A DNA stretch of 64,000 bases. It comes from an uncultured Pseudomonadota bacterium (lineage in GTDB: Bacteria; Pseudomonadota; Gammaproteobacteria; Methylococcales; Methylomonadaceae). Below the pieces are notes generated by a model. It saw only the letters and a list, made by a program, of their open reading frames with translations, ran no database searches and had not been told where the DNA came from. The stretch covers positions 47,078 to 111,077 of the forward strand of contig CAIQDI010000009.1 of NCBI GenBank assembly GCA_903870545.1, in the 5' to 3' direction. The position numbers and the translations under genes are program-made. Positions 56,695 through 64,000 of this stretch are shown here, one piece after another. Each line of letters opens with the position of its first letter. Positions within the stretch are counted from its first letter, which is position 1.

Positions 56695-59199
56695 TTAAAT
56701 AACGATATTGACCAATTTTCCCGCGACAATAATTACTTTTTTAATTGGTGAACCGTCGATAAATTTCAATACGGTGGCATCGTTTAACGCCGCCGTTTCA
56801 ATATCCGTATTCGAGGTCGTTGCTGAAACCGAAATTTTGCCGCGCAATTTTCCGTTTACTTGCACCATTAAATCTAACGAATTCTGCACTAACGCACTTT
56901 CGTCTACGCTTAACCAGCGTTCCGAAATAATCGCGTTATCGTGTCCCAAGTCGCGCCACAATTGGTCGCAAATATGCGGCACAATCGGCGACAACATCAA
57001 CGTAATCGCTTCTAAAATTTCTTGGCGAATGGCTTTGCCGTTATGCGATTCATCCGTGAATTTCGACAACGTGTTGAGTAATTCCATATTTGCCGCAATC
57101 GCGGTATTAAAAATCGTCCGCACGCCCATATCGTGACTGACTTTTTGAATCGTTTGATGCAAAAAGCGGCGCACGCTTTGTTGTTCATCGGTTAATTCGC
57201 CTTGAGTTTTGTAGCGTTTGCCTTGCACTTGTTCCGAATGTAAAAACACTTGTCGCCATAAACGTTTCAAAAAGCGCGACGCACCTTCTACACCGTCTGC
57301 CGACCATTCGAGCGATTGTTCAGGTGGCGCGGCGAACATGATAAATAATCGCACCGTGTCTGCGCCGTATTTTTCAATCAAGCCTTGCGGGTCAACGGTG
57401 TTACCTTTGGATTTCGACATTTTGCTGCCGTCCAATAACACCATGCCTTGCGTGAGTAATTTTTTGAACGGTTCATCGCAAACCACTAAGCCTTCGTCGC
57501 GCAACAATTTGGTGTAAAAACGCGCGTACAATAAATGCAAAATCGCGTGTTCGATGCCGCCAATATAATGATCAACAGGCAACCAATACTTCGCGCTTTC
57601 GTCGAGCATCGAATCGGCTTTGCTGCTGGCGAAACGTGCGAAATACCACGACGATTCCATGAACGTGTCGAACGTATCGGTTTCACGTTTTGCCGCTTTG
57701 CCACATTTTGGACAATCGACATTTGAAAAAGTCGGATGCGCGACCAATGGCGATTGTGAACCGTCTAAAATCACGTCGCGCGGCAATTCAACAGGCAAAT
57801 CTTTTTCTGGAACAGGAACCGTGCCGCAATCGTCGCAATAAATCACCGGAATCGGTGCGCCCCAATAACGTTGCCGCGACACGCCCCAATCTCGCAAACG
57901 GTAATTCACTTTGCGAACGCCTTTGCTTTCGGCTTCTAAGGTTTCGGCGATTTTGGCAAAGGCTTCGTGTGATGTTAAGCCATTAAATGCGCCTGAATTT
58001 TTCAAAATCCCTTTTGATGTGAACGCTTGTTCTAAGCAGTCATCCATATCATCATGTCTTCTGAACTCTGGAGGGAGGGGAAGATAACTAAATGGGAGGC
58101 TATCGATACTATCCTCAGTGAAAATAACTTGTTTAATAGCAATGCCATATTTTTTCGCAAATTCAAAATCCCGTTGATCATGCGCCGGAACTGACATCAC
58201 CGCGCCCGTGCCGTAATTCATCAACACGAAATTCGCAATCCAAACAGGAATCGCTTCGCCCGTAATCGGATGCAACGCCGTCATGCCCGAATCAATGCCG
58301 CGTTTTTCCATCGTTTCCATCGCCGCTTCAGACGTTTCCATCGTTTTGCAATCGTCGATGAATGCGCGAATTTCAGCGTTATTTTCAGCCGCTTTTAACG
58401 CGAGCGGATGTTCAGCGGCAACGGCTAAATACGTCACGCCCATTAACGTGTCGGGGCGCGTCGTATAAATTCGCACCGAATTTTCATTTGGCACCACAAA
58501 ATCCATTTCCACGCCTTCCGAACGCCCAATCCAATTGGCTTGCATGGTTTTAACTTGTTCGGGCCAGCCGTCTAAATTCTCCAGCGATTGCAATAATTCA
58601 TCCGCGTAAGCCGTAATTTTCAAAAACCATTGCGCGATTTCTTTGCGTTCAACTTTGGTATCGCAACGCCAGCAACAACCGTCAATCACCTGTTCATTCG
58701 CCAACACAGTCATATCGTGCGGACACCAATTCACCGGCGCGGTTTTTTTATAAACCAGCCCTTTGTCCAACAATTTTAAGAAAAACCATTGTTCCCATTT
58801 GTAATAACTTGGGTCGCAGGTTGCCAATTCGCGATCCCAATCGTAGGCGAAACCTAAACGTTTCAATTGGTCGCGCATATAATCGATGTTGCTGTAAGTC
58901 CAATCGGCTGGGTGAACGTTGTGTTGCATCGCGGCATTTTCAGCGGGCAGCCCGAACGCATCCCAACCCATCGGTTGTAAAACATTTTTGCCGAGCATGC
59001 GTTGATAACGTGAAATTACGTCGCCGATGGTGTAATTGCGGACGTGTCCCATGTGCAGTTTGCCGCTGGGATACGGAAACATCGATAAACAATAGTATTT
59101 TTCTTGGTCGGAATTTTCGGTGACGTTAAACACTTTGGAATCTGTCCATGCTTGTTGGACGGTTTTTTCAATTTGTTGCGGGTAATAAATTTCTTGCAT
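56695..59199 (-). CDS. leuS: Leucyl-tRNA synthetase
   Basis: The 834-residue class I synthetase has [20 protein letters not shown] (HMGH), the CP1 editing domain ([18 protein letters not shown]), zinc-like CPKCG, and [12 protein letters not shown]. It charges tRNA-Leu. Within CP1 near residues 365-385 there are about 20 extra residues ([18 protein letters not shown]) relative to the E. coli enzyme. The remaining length is normal. Confidence 0.96.
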   Translation of the reverse strand: MQEIYYPQQIEKTVQQAWTDSKVFNVTENSDQEKYYCLSMFPYPSGKLHMGHVRNYTIGDVISRYQRMLGKNVLQPMGWDAFGLPAENAAMQHNVHPADWTYSNIDYMRDQLKRLGFAYDWDRELATCDPSYYKWEQWFFLKLLDKGLVYKKTAPVNWCPHDMTVLANEQVIDGCCWRCDTKVERKEIAQWFLKITAYADELLQSLENLDGWPEQVKTMQANWIGRSEGVEMDFVVPNENSVRIYTTRPDTLMGVTYLAVAAEHPLALKAAENNAEIRAFIDDCKTMETSEAAMETMEKRGIDSGMTALHPITGEAIPVWIANFVLMNYGTGAVMSVPAHDQRDFEFAKKYGIAIKQVIFTEDSIDSLPFSYLPLPPEFRRHDDMDDCLEQAFTSKGILKNSGAFNGLTSHEAFAKIAETLEAESKGVRKVNYRLRDWGVSRQRYWGAPIPVIYCDDCGTVPVPEKDLPVELPRDVILDGSQSPLVAHPTFSNVDCPKCGKAAKRETDTFDTFMESSWYFARFASSKADSMLDESAKYWLPVDHYIGGIEHAILHLLYARFYTKLLRDEGLVVCDEPFKKLLTQGMVLLDGSKMSKSKGNTVDPQGLIEKYGADTVRLFIMFAAPPEQSLEWSADGVEGASRFLKRLWRQVFLHSEQVQGKRYKTQGELTDEQQSVRRFLHQTIQKVSHDMGVRTIFNTAIAANMELLNTLSKFTDESHNGKAIRQEILEAITLMLSPIVPHICDQLWRDLGHDNAIISERWLSVDESALVQNSLDLMVQVNGKLRGKISVSATTSNTDIETAALNDATVLKFIDGSPIKKVIIVAGKLVNIVI

Positions 59200-59345
59200 G
59201 ATTTTTTTGTTTAAATTGAAGTGGAAAATTTTTTGATACTAAAAATAGTATAGAACAACTTTGGTTTTGAATTATTAAGTCTGGAACTGTGGATTATGAT
59301 GCAATTCGCCGTGAATTGTAAAAACTCTTACGTTAAAAACGGGGT

Positions 59346-60284
59346 TTACTGCATCATTTTACGCATAAAAACGACCACAAATAACGAAATCGAAAATGCC
59401 CCGACAAACGCTTCAATGGTGGCAACTAGACGGGAAAAACCAACCGGTGAAATATCGCCATAACCTGTTGTGGTGAACGTAATCACACTAAAATAAAGGC
59501 ATTCCAACAAACAAAATAAATTTTTTTCAATTCCGTTCTGCGCGTTGAAAATCAGCATTCCATTGCCGTCATACACACCCAGAAAAAAATAAAACATCGC
59601 GGATACGATAATAACGGATAATGAAAATCCGATAACACGAGCGGCATTTTCACCGTAACCACACAGCATATCGACCAATTTTGACCACAACCATTCCCCT
59701 GAAAAACGGCGCATTTGCATTCGGCGCATGACTCGTTCTAAACAATAAAATCGCCCGCCAATATCACAATGACGGCGTTTTTCACTTTCATTGGTCAAAT
59801 AACGCGCCACTTCTTCTGCTTCGGCATAAAGTCGTTTTGCGTCTAATTTTTTGCCGGCTTTTTGGGCATCGTGCGCTAATTTTTCCTGAAATAAATATTG
59901 CCCCCAGCCAGTGTGTTCCAACCGTGCATTTTCTAGGCGAATTCCCAATAAATTGGCATTTTTTAAGTTGGCGGCATTGAGATTTGCGTTTTCAAGATTG
60001 GCTTTAAATAAACTCGAATGACTCAAATCGGCTTGAAATAGTCGCGCTCCCGTCAAATTTGCGCGGGCTAAATTTGCGCCACTCAATTGTGCATTGTGTA
60101 ATGCGAAACCTTCCAACGAATGACCTTCGCGCACCATTTCTTCGAGCCGCGCTTTAATATCAGGCGTATTTTTTGCAGCATTTACATCGTGCCAAAAACA
60201 AAAACCGGTCGTATTTTCGACGAGGTGTGAACATGACACGCTATTTTTGCCAACATATTTACAGCGAATTTGATTTAAAGCCAT
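59346..60284 (-). CDS. Pentapeptide-repeat protein fused to a two-TM potassium channel
   Basis: The 312-residue protein has a Cys-containing N-terminal segment (CKYVGKNSVSCSH ... GFCFWHD), pentapeptide repeats of the A(N/D)Lxx type (~60-115), a charged helical linker, then two membrane segments around the pore (FSVITFTTTGYGDISPVG, filter TTTGYGD). The selectivity filter is the potassium type. The cytosolic repeat domain may gate the pore. It ends 2 bp from the TpsB-type gene upstream, so co-transcription with the secretion operon is likely. Confidence 0.9.
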   Translation of the reverse strand: MALNQIRCKYVGKNSVSCSHLVENTTGFCFWHDVNAAKNTPDIKARLEEMVREGHSLEGFALHNAQLSGANLARANLTGARLFQADLSHSSLFKANLENANLNAANLKNANLLGIRLENARLEHTGWGQYLFQEKLAHDAQKAGKKLDAKRLYAEAEEVARYLTNESEKRRHCDIGGRFYCLERVMRRMQMRRFSGEWLWSKLVDMLCGYGENAARVIGFSLSVIIVSAMFYFFLGVYDGNGMLIFNAQNGIEKNLFCLLECLYFSVITFTTTGYGDISPVGFSRLVATIEAFVGAFSISLFVVVFMRKMMQ

Positions 60285-60285
60285 T

Positions 60286-61923
60286 TTAATAACGGAAGTT
60301 AACGTTTAACAGAATGCGGTTATTAAAGGCTTTTGTTCCCGACGGCGTGGTTGAATTATCGTTTAATGCGGTCGCAAAAGTAAGATTGGTATTCACATAT
60401 TCGCGCCATTGCCATTTCGCGCCAATGCCCGTACCACTTAAATTCCAATTTTTTAACTCGCCCGCCTGTGGTTGTTCTTTTGAACCATGACCGTAATCAT
60501 AAAACACAAACGCATTGATTTTTTCCCATGTGGGCGAAGTCAATTCGATTTTAGCGATTTGTCCATTATCCGCACCGGTTTCACGTTGTTCATAACCGCG
60601 CACGTCGTAACTGCCGCCAATGCCGATTTGCTCACCGGCGATTAACGGCTTTTGACTGTATTGCCCGATGATTGAAGTCGTCAGCGACCATTGTTCAAAA
60701 CTCGTCGCAAAATTAGAACCATACCGAAAAATATGCCACGATGAATCTGCGCCAGCTCGCGACTTTTCATAAAGCGTATCGGTATTATCAGAACCCCAGC
60801 CAGTATTCATCGCCCATTGTACAAAATAACCGCTTCGCACATGTTCAAATGGATATTCGGATTTATACGAAATACTAAACGGCAAACTACGAACATTGGT
60901 ACCAAGTTGCGTTTTTTTGAACTGCACATCGTTTAAAAAATGTCGGCTGTCGATGCCAATATCTAAACTGTGTTCGTATTTTTCCCATTTCGGTAAAAAC
61001 TGCTGATAATGAATGCCCATCATTTCACCCGCGCCGGTAATCGTTAAATCGGTAGCGACTGTACCGTTATTGGAACTCGACGAAGCGTAATACATATTCA
61101 ACCAACCTTTCAGCCGATAAATGGGCAGCGCGTAAGTACCGCCGTATTGTTTAATGGTATCGGCGTGATCGGGCGGCAACGTGTAAGACGCATTCACCAC
61201 ATGATCCAAACCCCACAAATTACTGTATTGCGCTCCACCGGTTAATCGATATTCACCTGAACTGTCCGAACCTGTGTTATTCAATCCTAGCGAAAATTGA
61301 TAGGGACGCTGTTCAGTAACTTTGATTTTTGCATCGACTTTGTCTTCGTTTTCGCCTTGTTTAAAGGTCAGTTGAATTTGTTTCGATGGATGTTTATTAG
61401 CCACTTTCACCGAAGCGGCTAAATTTTGCGTATTCGGCGATACGTCTTTTTTCAGTTCTGGCAAACTGGCAATAATGCCTTCGCTGGAAAAATAAGTGTT
61501 ATCTTCAACTTTAATATCACCCAATCCAAACGCGATAACTTTTAATTTCACTTCGCCCGAATTAAGGGCTTGCGGTGGCAAAATAACACGATAAAACGCA
61601 AACCCTTCATCACGAATCATCGCTTCTAAACCTTTGCCTACGTCTTGTAATTCTTTCAAATCATACATTTTTTCTTCAAACGATTTGAGATAAGTCGAAA
61701 CATCGTCGTTTGAAATAATCGCCTCCAGCGATTCCCCTTCAATGATAAATTTGTGAACCGTAAAGGTAAATTTTTCGGGCGCAACATCGTCGGCACTGGA
61801 TACATTAGCCGTTAACAAACCTAAACTGAGTAAAAAACACAACGGCTTTAACATAAAAATTTTCACTGACTTAACGTTGGAATAATTAAGATTATTTAGC
61901 AAATATCGTTCCAGTTTCATCAT
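60286..61923 (-). CDS. ShlB/FhaC-type TpsB outer membrane transporter
   Basis: The 545-residue Omp85-superfamily protein has POTRA-like regions (~45-210, FTVHKFIIEGES, FYRVILPPQALNSGEVKLKVI) and a beta barrel containing the VRGY motif (GSYDVRGYEQRETG). The barrel ends with Phe-Arg-Tyr. It exports a TpsA partner by two-partner secretion. ATG 61854 (MLKPLCFLLSLGLLTA) gives a standard signal peptide; the longer start at 61923 overlaps the FecR stop. The TpsA partner is not obvious in the window. Confidence 0.9.
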   Translation of the reverse strand: MMKLERYLLNNLNYSNVKSVKIFMLKPLCFLLSLGLLTANVSSADDVAPEKFTFTVHKFIIEGESLEAIISNDDVSTYLKSFEEKMYDLKELQDVGKGLEAMIRDEGFAFYRVILPPQALNSGEVKLKVIAFGLGDIKVEDNTYFSSEGIIASLPELKKDVSPNTQNLAASVKVANKHPSKQIQLTFKQGENEDKVDAKIKVTEQRPYQFSLGLNNTGSDSSGEYRLTGGAQYSNLWGLDHVVNASYTLPPDHADTIKQYGGTYALPIYRLKGWLNMYYASSSSNNGTVATDLTITGAGEMMGIHYQQFLPKWEKYEHSLDIGIDSRHFLNDVQFKKTQLGTNVRSLPFSISYKSEYPFEHVRSGYFVQWAMNTGWGSDNTDTLYEKSRAGADSSWHIFRYGSNFATSFEQWSLTTSIIGQYSQKPLIAGEQIGIGGSYDVRGYEQRETGADNGQIAKIELTSPTWEKINAFVFYDYGHGSKEQPQAGELKNWNLSGTGIGAKWQWREYVNTNLTFATALNDNSTTPSGTKAFNNRILLNVNFRY

Positions 61924-63506
61924 TATTCCACCGTGCAGCCGGCGCCGCTTCGTTGTGCGCCGTTATCTTGCAGTGGCGAAAATGTTGCCGCTGCGGCGGG
62001 AGAATTATTATCAAAAACAGGAGCCGTGAAAATTTCATCTTGGGCAATGAACGTAGGGATTTCATCTAATTTGGAAGTTTTTTCACCAGACTTACCTGAA
62101 AAACTACTTTCGCCTTCCGATAATCTCATGCTGCTACCTGTTTTAGAATCCTCACTGGATTTTCCACCTCCTCCCGAATCATCATTTGATGAAACGTTTG
62201 GTGCGTTAGATTTAGAATCATTTTTCTCATTTGAATCTTTACTTGAAACATTTTTTTCATCGAAAGAAGCGTTTTTTTCAGACGAATTTTTTTCAGTTTT
62301 TCCAGTTTTATCATCTTTTTCTTCGCTTTTTTCCGAATTTGATTCCAACTTCCCACTGCCTTTGTTTACGGTCACATAGGAACCCGATTTTGAATTGCTT
62401 GCCGCAGGTTTGTCAAAGGCTTTGTCAGCATCGGGTGCTGTTTTTGGACTTGGCGTGGCGTTCAATTGCGCGTCCAATTTTGGCGGCAACGAAGGAATTT
62501 GAATTGAGGGTGTATTTGGACTTGCCGTGACACTGCTTTCACCCTGTTTCAAGGTAATTTCACCGGCTTCATTTTGGACAAAAATTGCGCCTTCGGTGAC
62601 GTGATTATAAACGGGGGCGTGACCGGTACTGACATCAATGGCATCGTCGATAACGGTTTCTGATTCTGTGCCGCGAATACCGATTGTTGCTACAGGCGTA
62701 TCCAGCGCGTAAGCCGAATGATCTTTTTTACCAATACTGCCGGTTAACGCTCGCATTCCCCCTGCGGCTAATTTAAGTAAAATTTGATCTTTTTTATCGG
62801 CTTGCTGAAAGTCGTATTTTACAATATCCAGTTCGCTGCTTGGTTGTAGCGTGACTTTTTCGCCATCTCGAAACACCATCACCAAATAACTACTGGCTTG
62901 ACTGGTCAAATAATCGTGTGGATTTAACCCGCCACCCATCGACAATTTGCGTTCGGCACTCGTTTTATCGTCACGATTTTGGGCAAAAACGTCGCCTTTA
63001 ATATCGACCACTTTGGCAACGCTGTTGTCTTTCGCAGGTTCAGATTTTTTATCTTTATCGCAATCGTCTTTACAGACGCGCACCGAATAATCGGAATCTT
63101 TTTCGCCTTTTAACGTGGCAGTTGGGGTTTTGATTTGAAAACCATCCGGACTCGCTTTCGCAATTTCACCGGTACTGGCTCGCACCCCGCCTTCGTAAAC
63201 GGTAAATTTTGCATTTTGGGTTGCCGTATCAAATTTCTCAATTTTAAAATTACTGTTCGGGCGCACGGTAACTTTAGAGCCGTCGATGAATTCAACCATC
63301 ACAAAACTGGCATCGGAAGTTTGAATATTATCACCTTGAAAAACGTCAGCATCTTTGCCTAATAAACGCGGCGCAGCATTAGGTTGTTGCGCGGCATTGC
63401 TACCTTTTGCAAAACTAATTTTTCCGACTGCTGTTTGTGCATCGGCATAAACGGGCAGTGCTAATGTTACGACGATGAAACCTAAACTAAATGCGCGAAT
63501 TTTCAT
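61923..63506 (-). CDS. FecR-domain protein with two FecR units and a charged tail
   Basis: The 527-residue exported protein has a signal peptide (FSLGFIVVTLALPVYADA), a first FecR unit (~30-145, GDNIQTSDASFVMVEFIDGS, TPTATLKGEKDS) and a second (~165-300, LVMVFRDGEKVTLQPSS, DTPVATIGIRGTES). After about residue 340 it is low-complexity Ser/Lys/Glu/Asp/Asn. FecR domains of this type often accompany TPS systems and adhesins, not iron signalling. It overlaps the genes on both sides by a few bases. Confidence 0.88.
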   Translation of the reverse strand: MKIRAFSLGFIVVTLALPVYADAQTAVGKISFAKGSNAAQQPNAAPRLLGKDADVFQGDNIQTSDASFVMVEFIDGSKVTVRPNSNFKIEKFDTATQNAKFTVYEGGVRASTGEIAKASPDGFQIKTPTATLKGEKDSDYSVRVCKDDCDKDKKSEPAKDNSVAKVVDIKGDVFAQNRDDKTSAERKLSMGGGLNPHDYLTSQASSYLVMVFRDGEKVTLQPSSELDIVKYDFQQADKKDQILLKLAAGGMRALTGSIGKKDHSAYALDTPVATIGIRGTESETVIDDAIDVSTGHAPVYNHVTEGAIFVQNEAGEITLKQGESSVTASPNTPSIQIPSLPPKLDAQLNATPSPKTAPDADKAFDKPAASNSKSGSYVTVNKGSGKLESNSEKSEEKDDKTGKTEKNSSEKNASFDEKNVSSKDSNEKNDSKSNAPNVSSNDDSGGGGKSSEDSKTGSSMRLSEGESSFSGKSGEKTSKLDEIPTFIAQDEIFTAPVFDNNSPAAAATFSPLQDNGAQRSGAGCTVE

Positions 63507-64000
63507 TTACATTGCCTCGGTGGCGGTGTTGTTTTGCTATCCGTTGAGGTTGCTACAAGTACAACGTCCTTACTTAAACTATCTTTTTTATTTTTGCCGT
63601 CATTTTTTTCGTCATTTTTTGATTTTGATTCCTTCGTGACTTCGATTGCAGGTAAAGTTGGAGTGTCATCGGAACGTTTTGTACTTTGTATCGCTGACAT
63701 CGTTAGAACTGTAGTTGTGCCAGCCTTAATGCCGTCTTCAATTTCATCTTCAATCTTGTCAATCTCTTCAGGCGTGCCTTTGACTAGCTCATTTAAAATG
63801 GGTGTGAACTTATTTGGTGCTGCTGGAATAACTGGCTTAGTTTGCGCGGCAGCATCGGCAAGAGCTTTATCCGCAGCCAGTTTGTCGTCAATCAGTTTTT
63901 GGGCGGCGGCATCGGCAAGAGCTTTATCCGCAGCCAGTTTGTCGTCAATCAGTTTTTGGGCGGCGGCATCGGCAAGAGCTTTATCCGCAGCCAGTTTGTC
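63503..64000 (-). CDS. Ala/Lys/Asp repeat-rich protein, C-terminal part (runs off the right edge)
   Basis: The frame is open to the edge of the window. The C-terminal part has a 19-residue tandem repeat (DKLAADKALADAAAQKLI then D) present about 2.6 times in view, then a proline-containing link and a Lys/Asp/Ser-rich tail ending PPPRQCK. The repeat is helical and likely coiled-coil. It overlaps the FecR start by 4 bp, so it heads the TPS operon as seen here. No domain is recognised. Confidence 0.72.
   Translation of the reverse strand, partial: DKLAADKALADAAAQKLIDDKLAADKALADAAAQKLIDDKLAADKALADAAAQTKPVIPAAPNKFTPILNELVKGTPEEIDKIEDEIEDGIKAGTTTVLTMSAIQSTKRSDDTPTLPAIEVTKESKSKNDEKNDGKNKKDSLSKDVVLVATSTDSKTTPPPRQCK
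63850..64000. repeat. 57-bp in-frame tandem repeat
   Basis: The unit contains GCCAGTTTGTCGTCAATC and GGGCGGCGGCATCGGC on the plus strand; two full perfect copies and a partial one are visible before the edge. It lies inside the minus-strand repeat-rich gene and may continue beyond the window. Confidence 0.88.

Noticed and set aside
63850..64000. CRISPR array
   Set aside because: Repeats are directly tandem with no unique spacers and translate in frame as a coding repeat.

Overview
The window reads as a chromosomal stretch of a moderately AT-rich gammaproteobacterium. The basis is the combination of LpxH, KdsA, RatA, RnfH, a YcgN-type and a YciV/TrpH-type protein, the truB-rpsO-pnp order and a pilV-pilW-pilX minor pilin cluster. 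Hydrogenase maturation genes (hypA, B, C, D, F), a NirJ-like radical SAM enzyme, a bacteriohemerythrin and two-partner secretion genes suggest a metabolically flexible, perhaps filamentous sulfur-oxidiser-like lineage. That placement is inference only. I recognised no tRNA, rRNA, CRISPR array or prophage.

Region 1 (1-11 kb) is a decaying defence and mobile region. It holds the 3' end of a subtilase, a GmrSD-like DUF262/DUF1524 nuclease, a frameshifted TnpB, a complete IS200/IS605 element (3805-5440) with tnpA and tnpB, a large single-chain type IIG restriction-modification enzyme, an apparently stand-alone HEARO/omega-RNA-like structured RNA with no iscB, a frameshifted phosphoribosyltransferase and a deleted PP2C/kinase gene. 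The IS ends can be placed to the base, and removing the IS restores the reading frame of a small gene it had split.

Region 2 (11-37 kb) is mostly household. It has a hemerythrin, an SNF symporter-ratA-rnfH run, nirJ-ychJ, and a long minus-strand run from cysS down to an Old Yellow Enzyme. That run contains an XRE regulator, hypF, two PAS histidine kinases, two response regulators (one with GGDEF), hypC-hypD, an ABC exporter-like protein with a degenerate ATPase, and a GH5 glycosidase. A plus-strand run follows (cyclophilin, lpxH, truB, rpsO, pnp), then ycgN-like and PHP genes on minus. A short GC-rich repeat encoding the same peptide (AHPPCPPS) lies inside both hypF and cysS.

Region 3 (37-51 kb) is a type IV minor pilin cluster. 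A 2451-residue secreted protein with about 17 Ig-like repeats sits where PilY1 is usually found, followed by a FimT/GspH pseudopilin. Then come pyrG-kdsA and convergent glyA. Region 4 (51.2-54.5 kb) is an accessory island: RNase/barstar pair, XRE regulator, four unrecognised small ORFs, AbrB/PIN pair and an ORF-less IS200/IS605 derivative. Near-identical terminator hairpins recur through it. Region 5 (54.5-64 kb) has hypB-hypA, two small cyclic-nucleotide-binding-domain proteins, leuS, a pentapeptide-repeat potassium channel, and an operon of a repeat-rich protein, a FecR-domain protein and a TpsB/ShlB-type outer membrane transporter that runs off the right edge.
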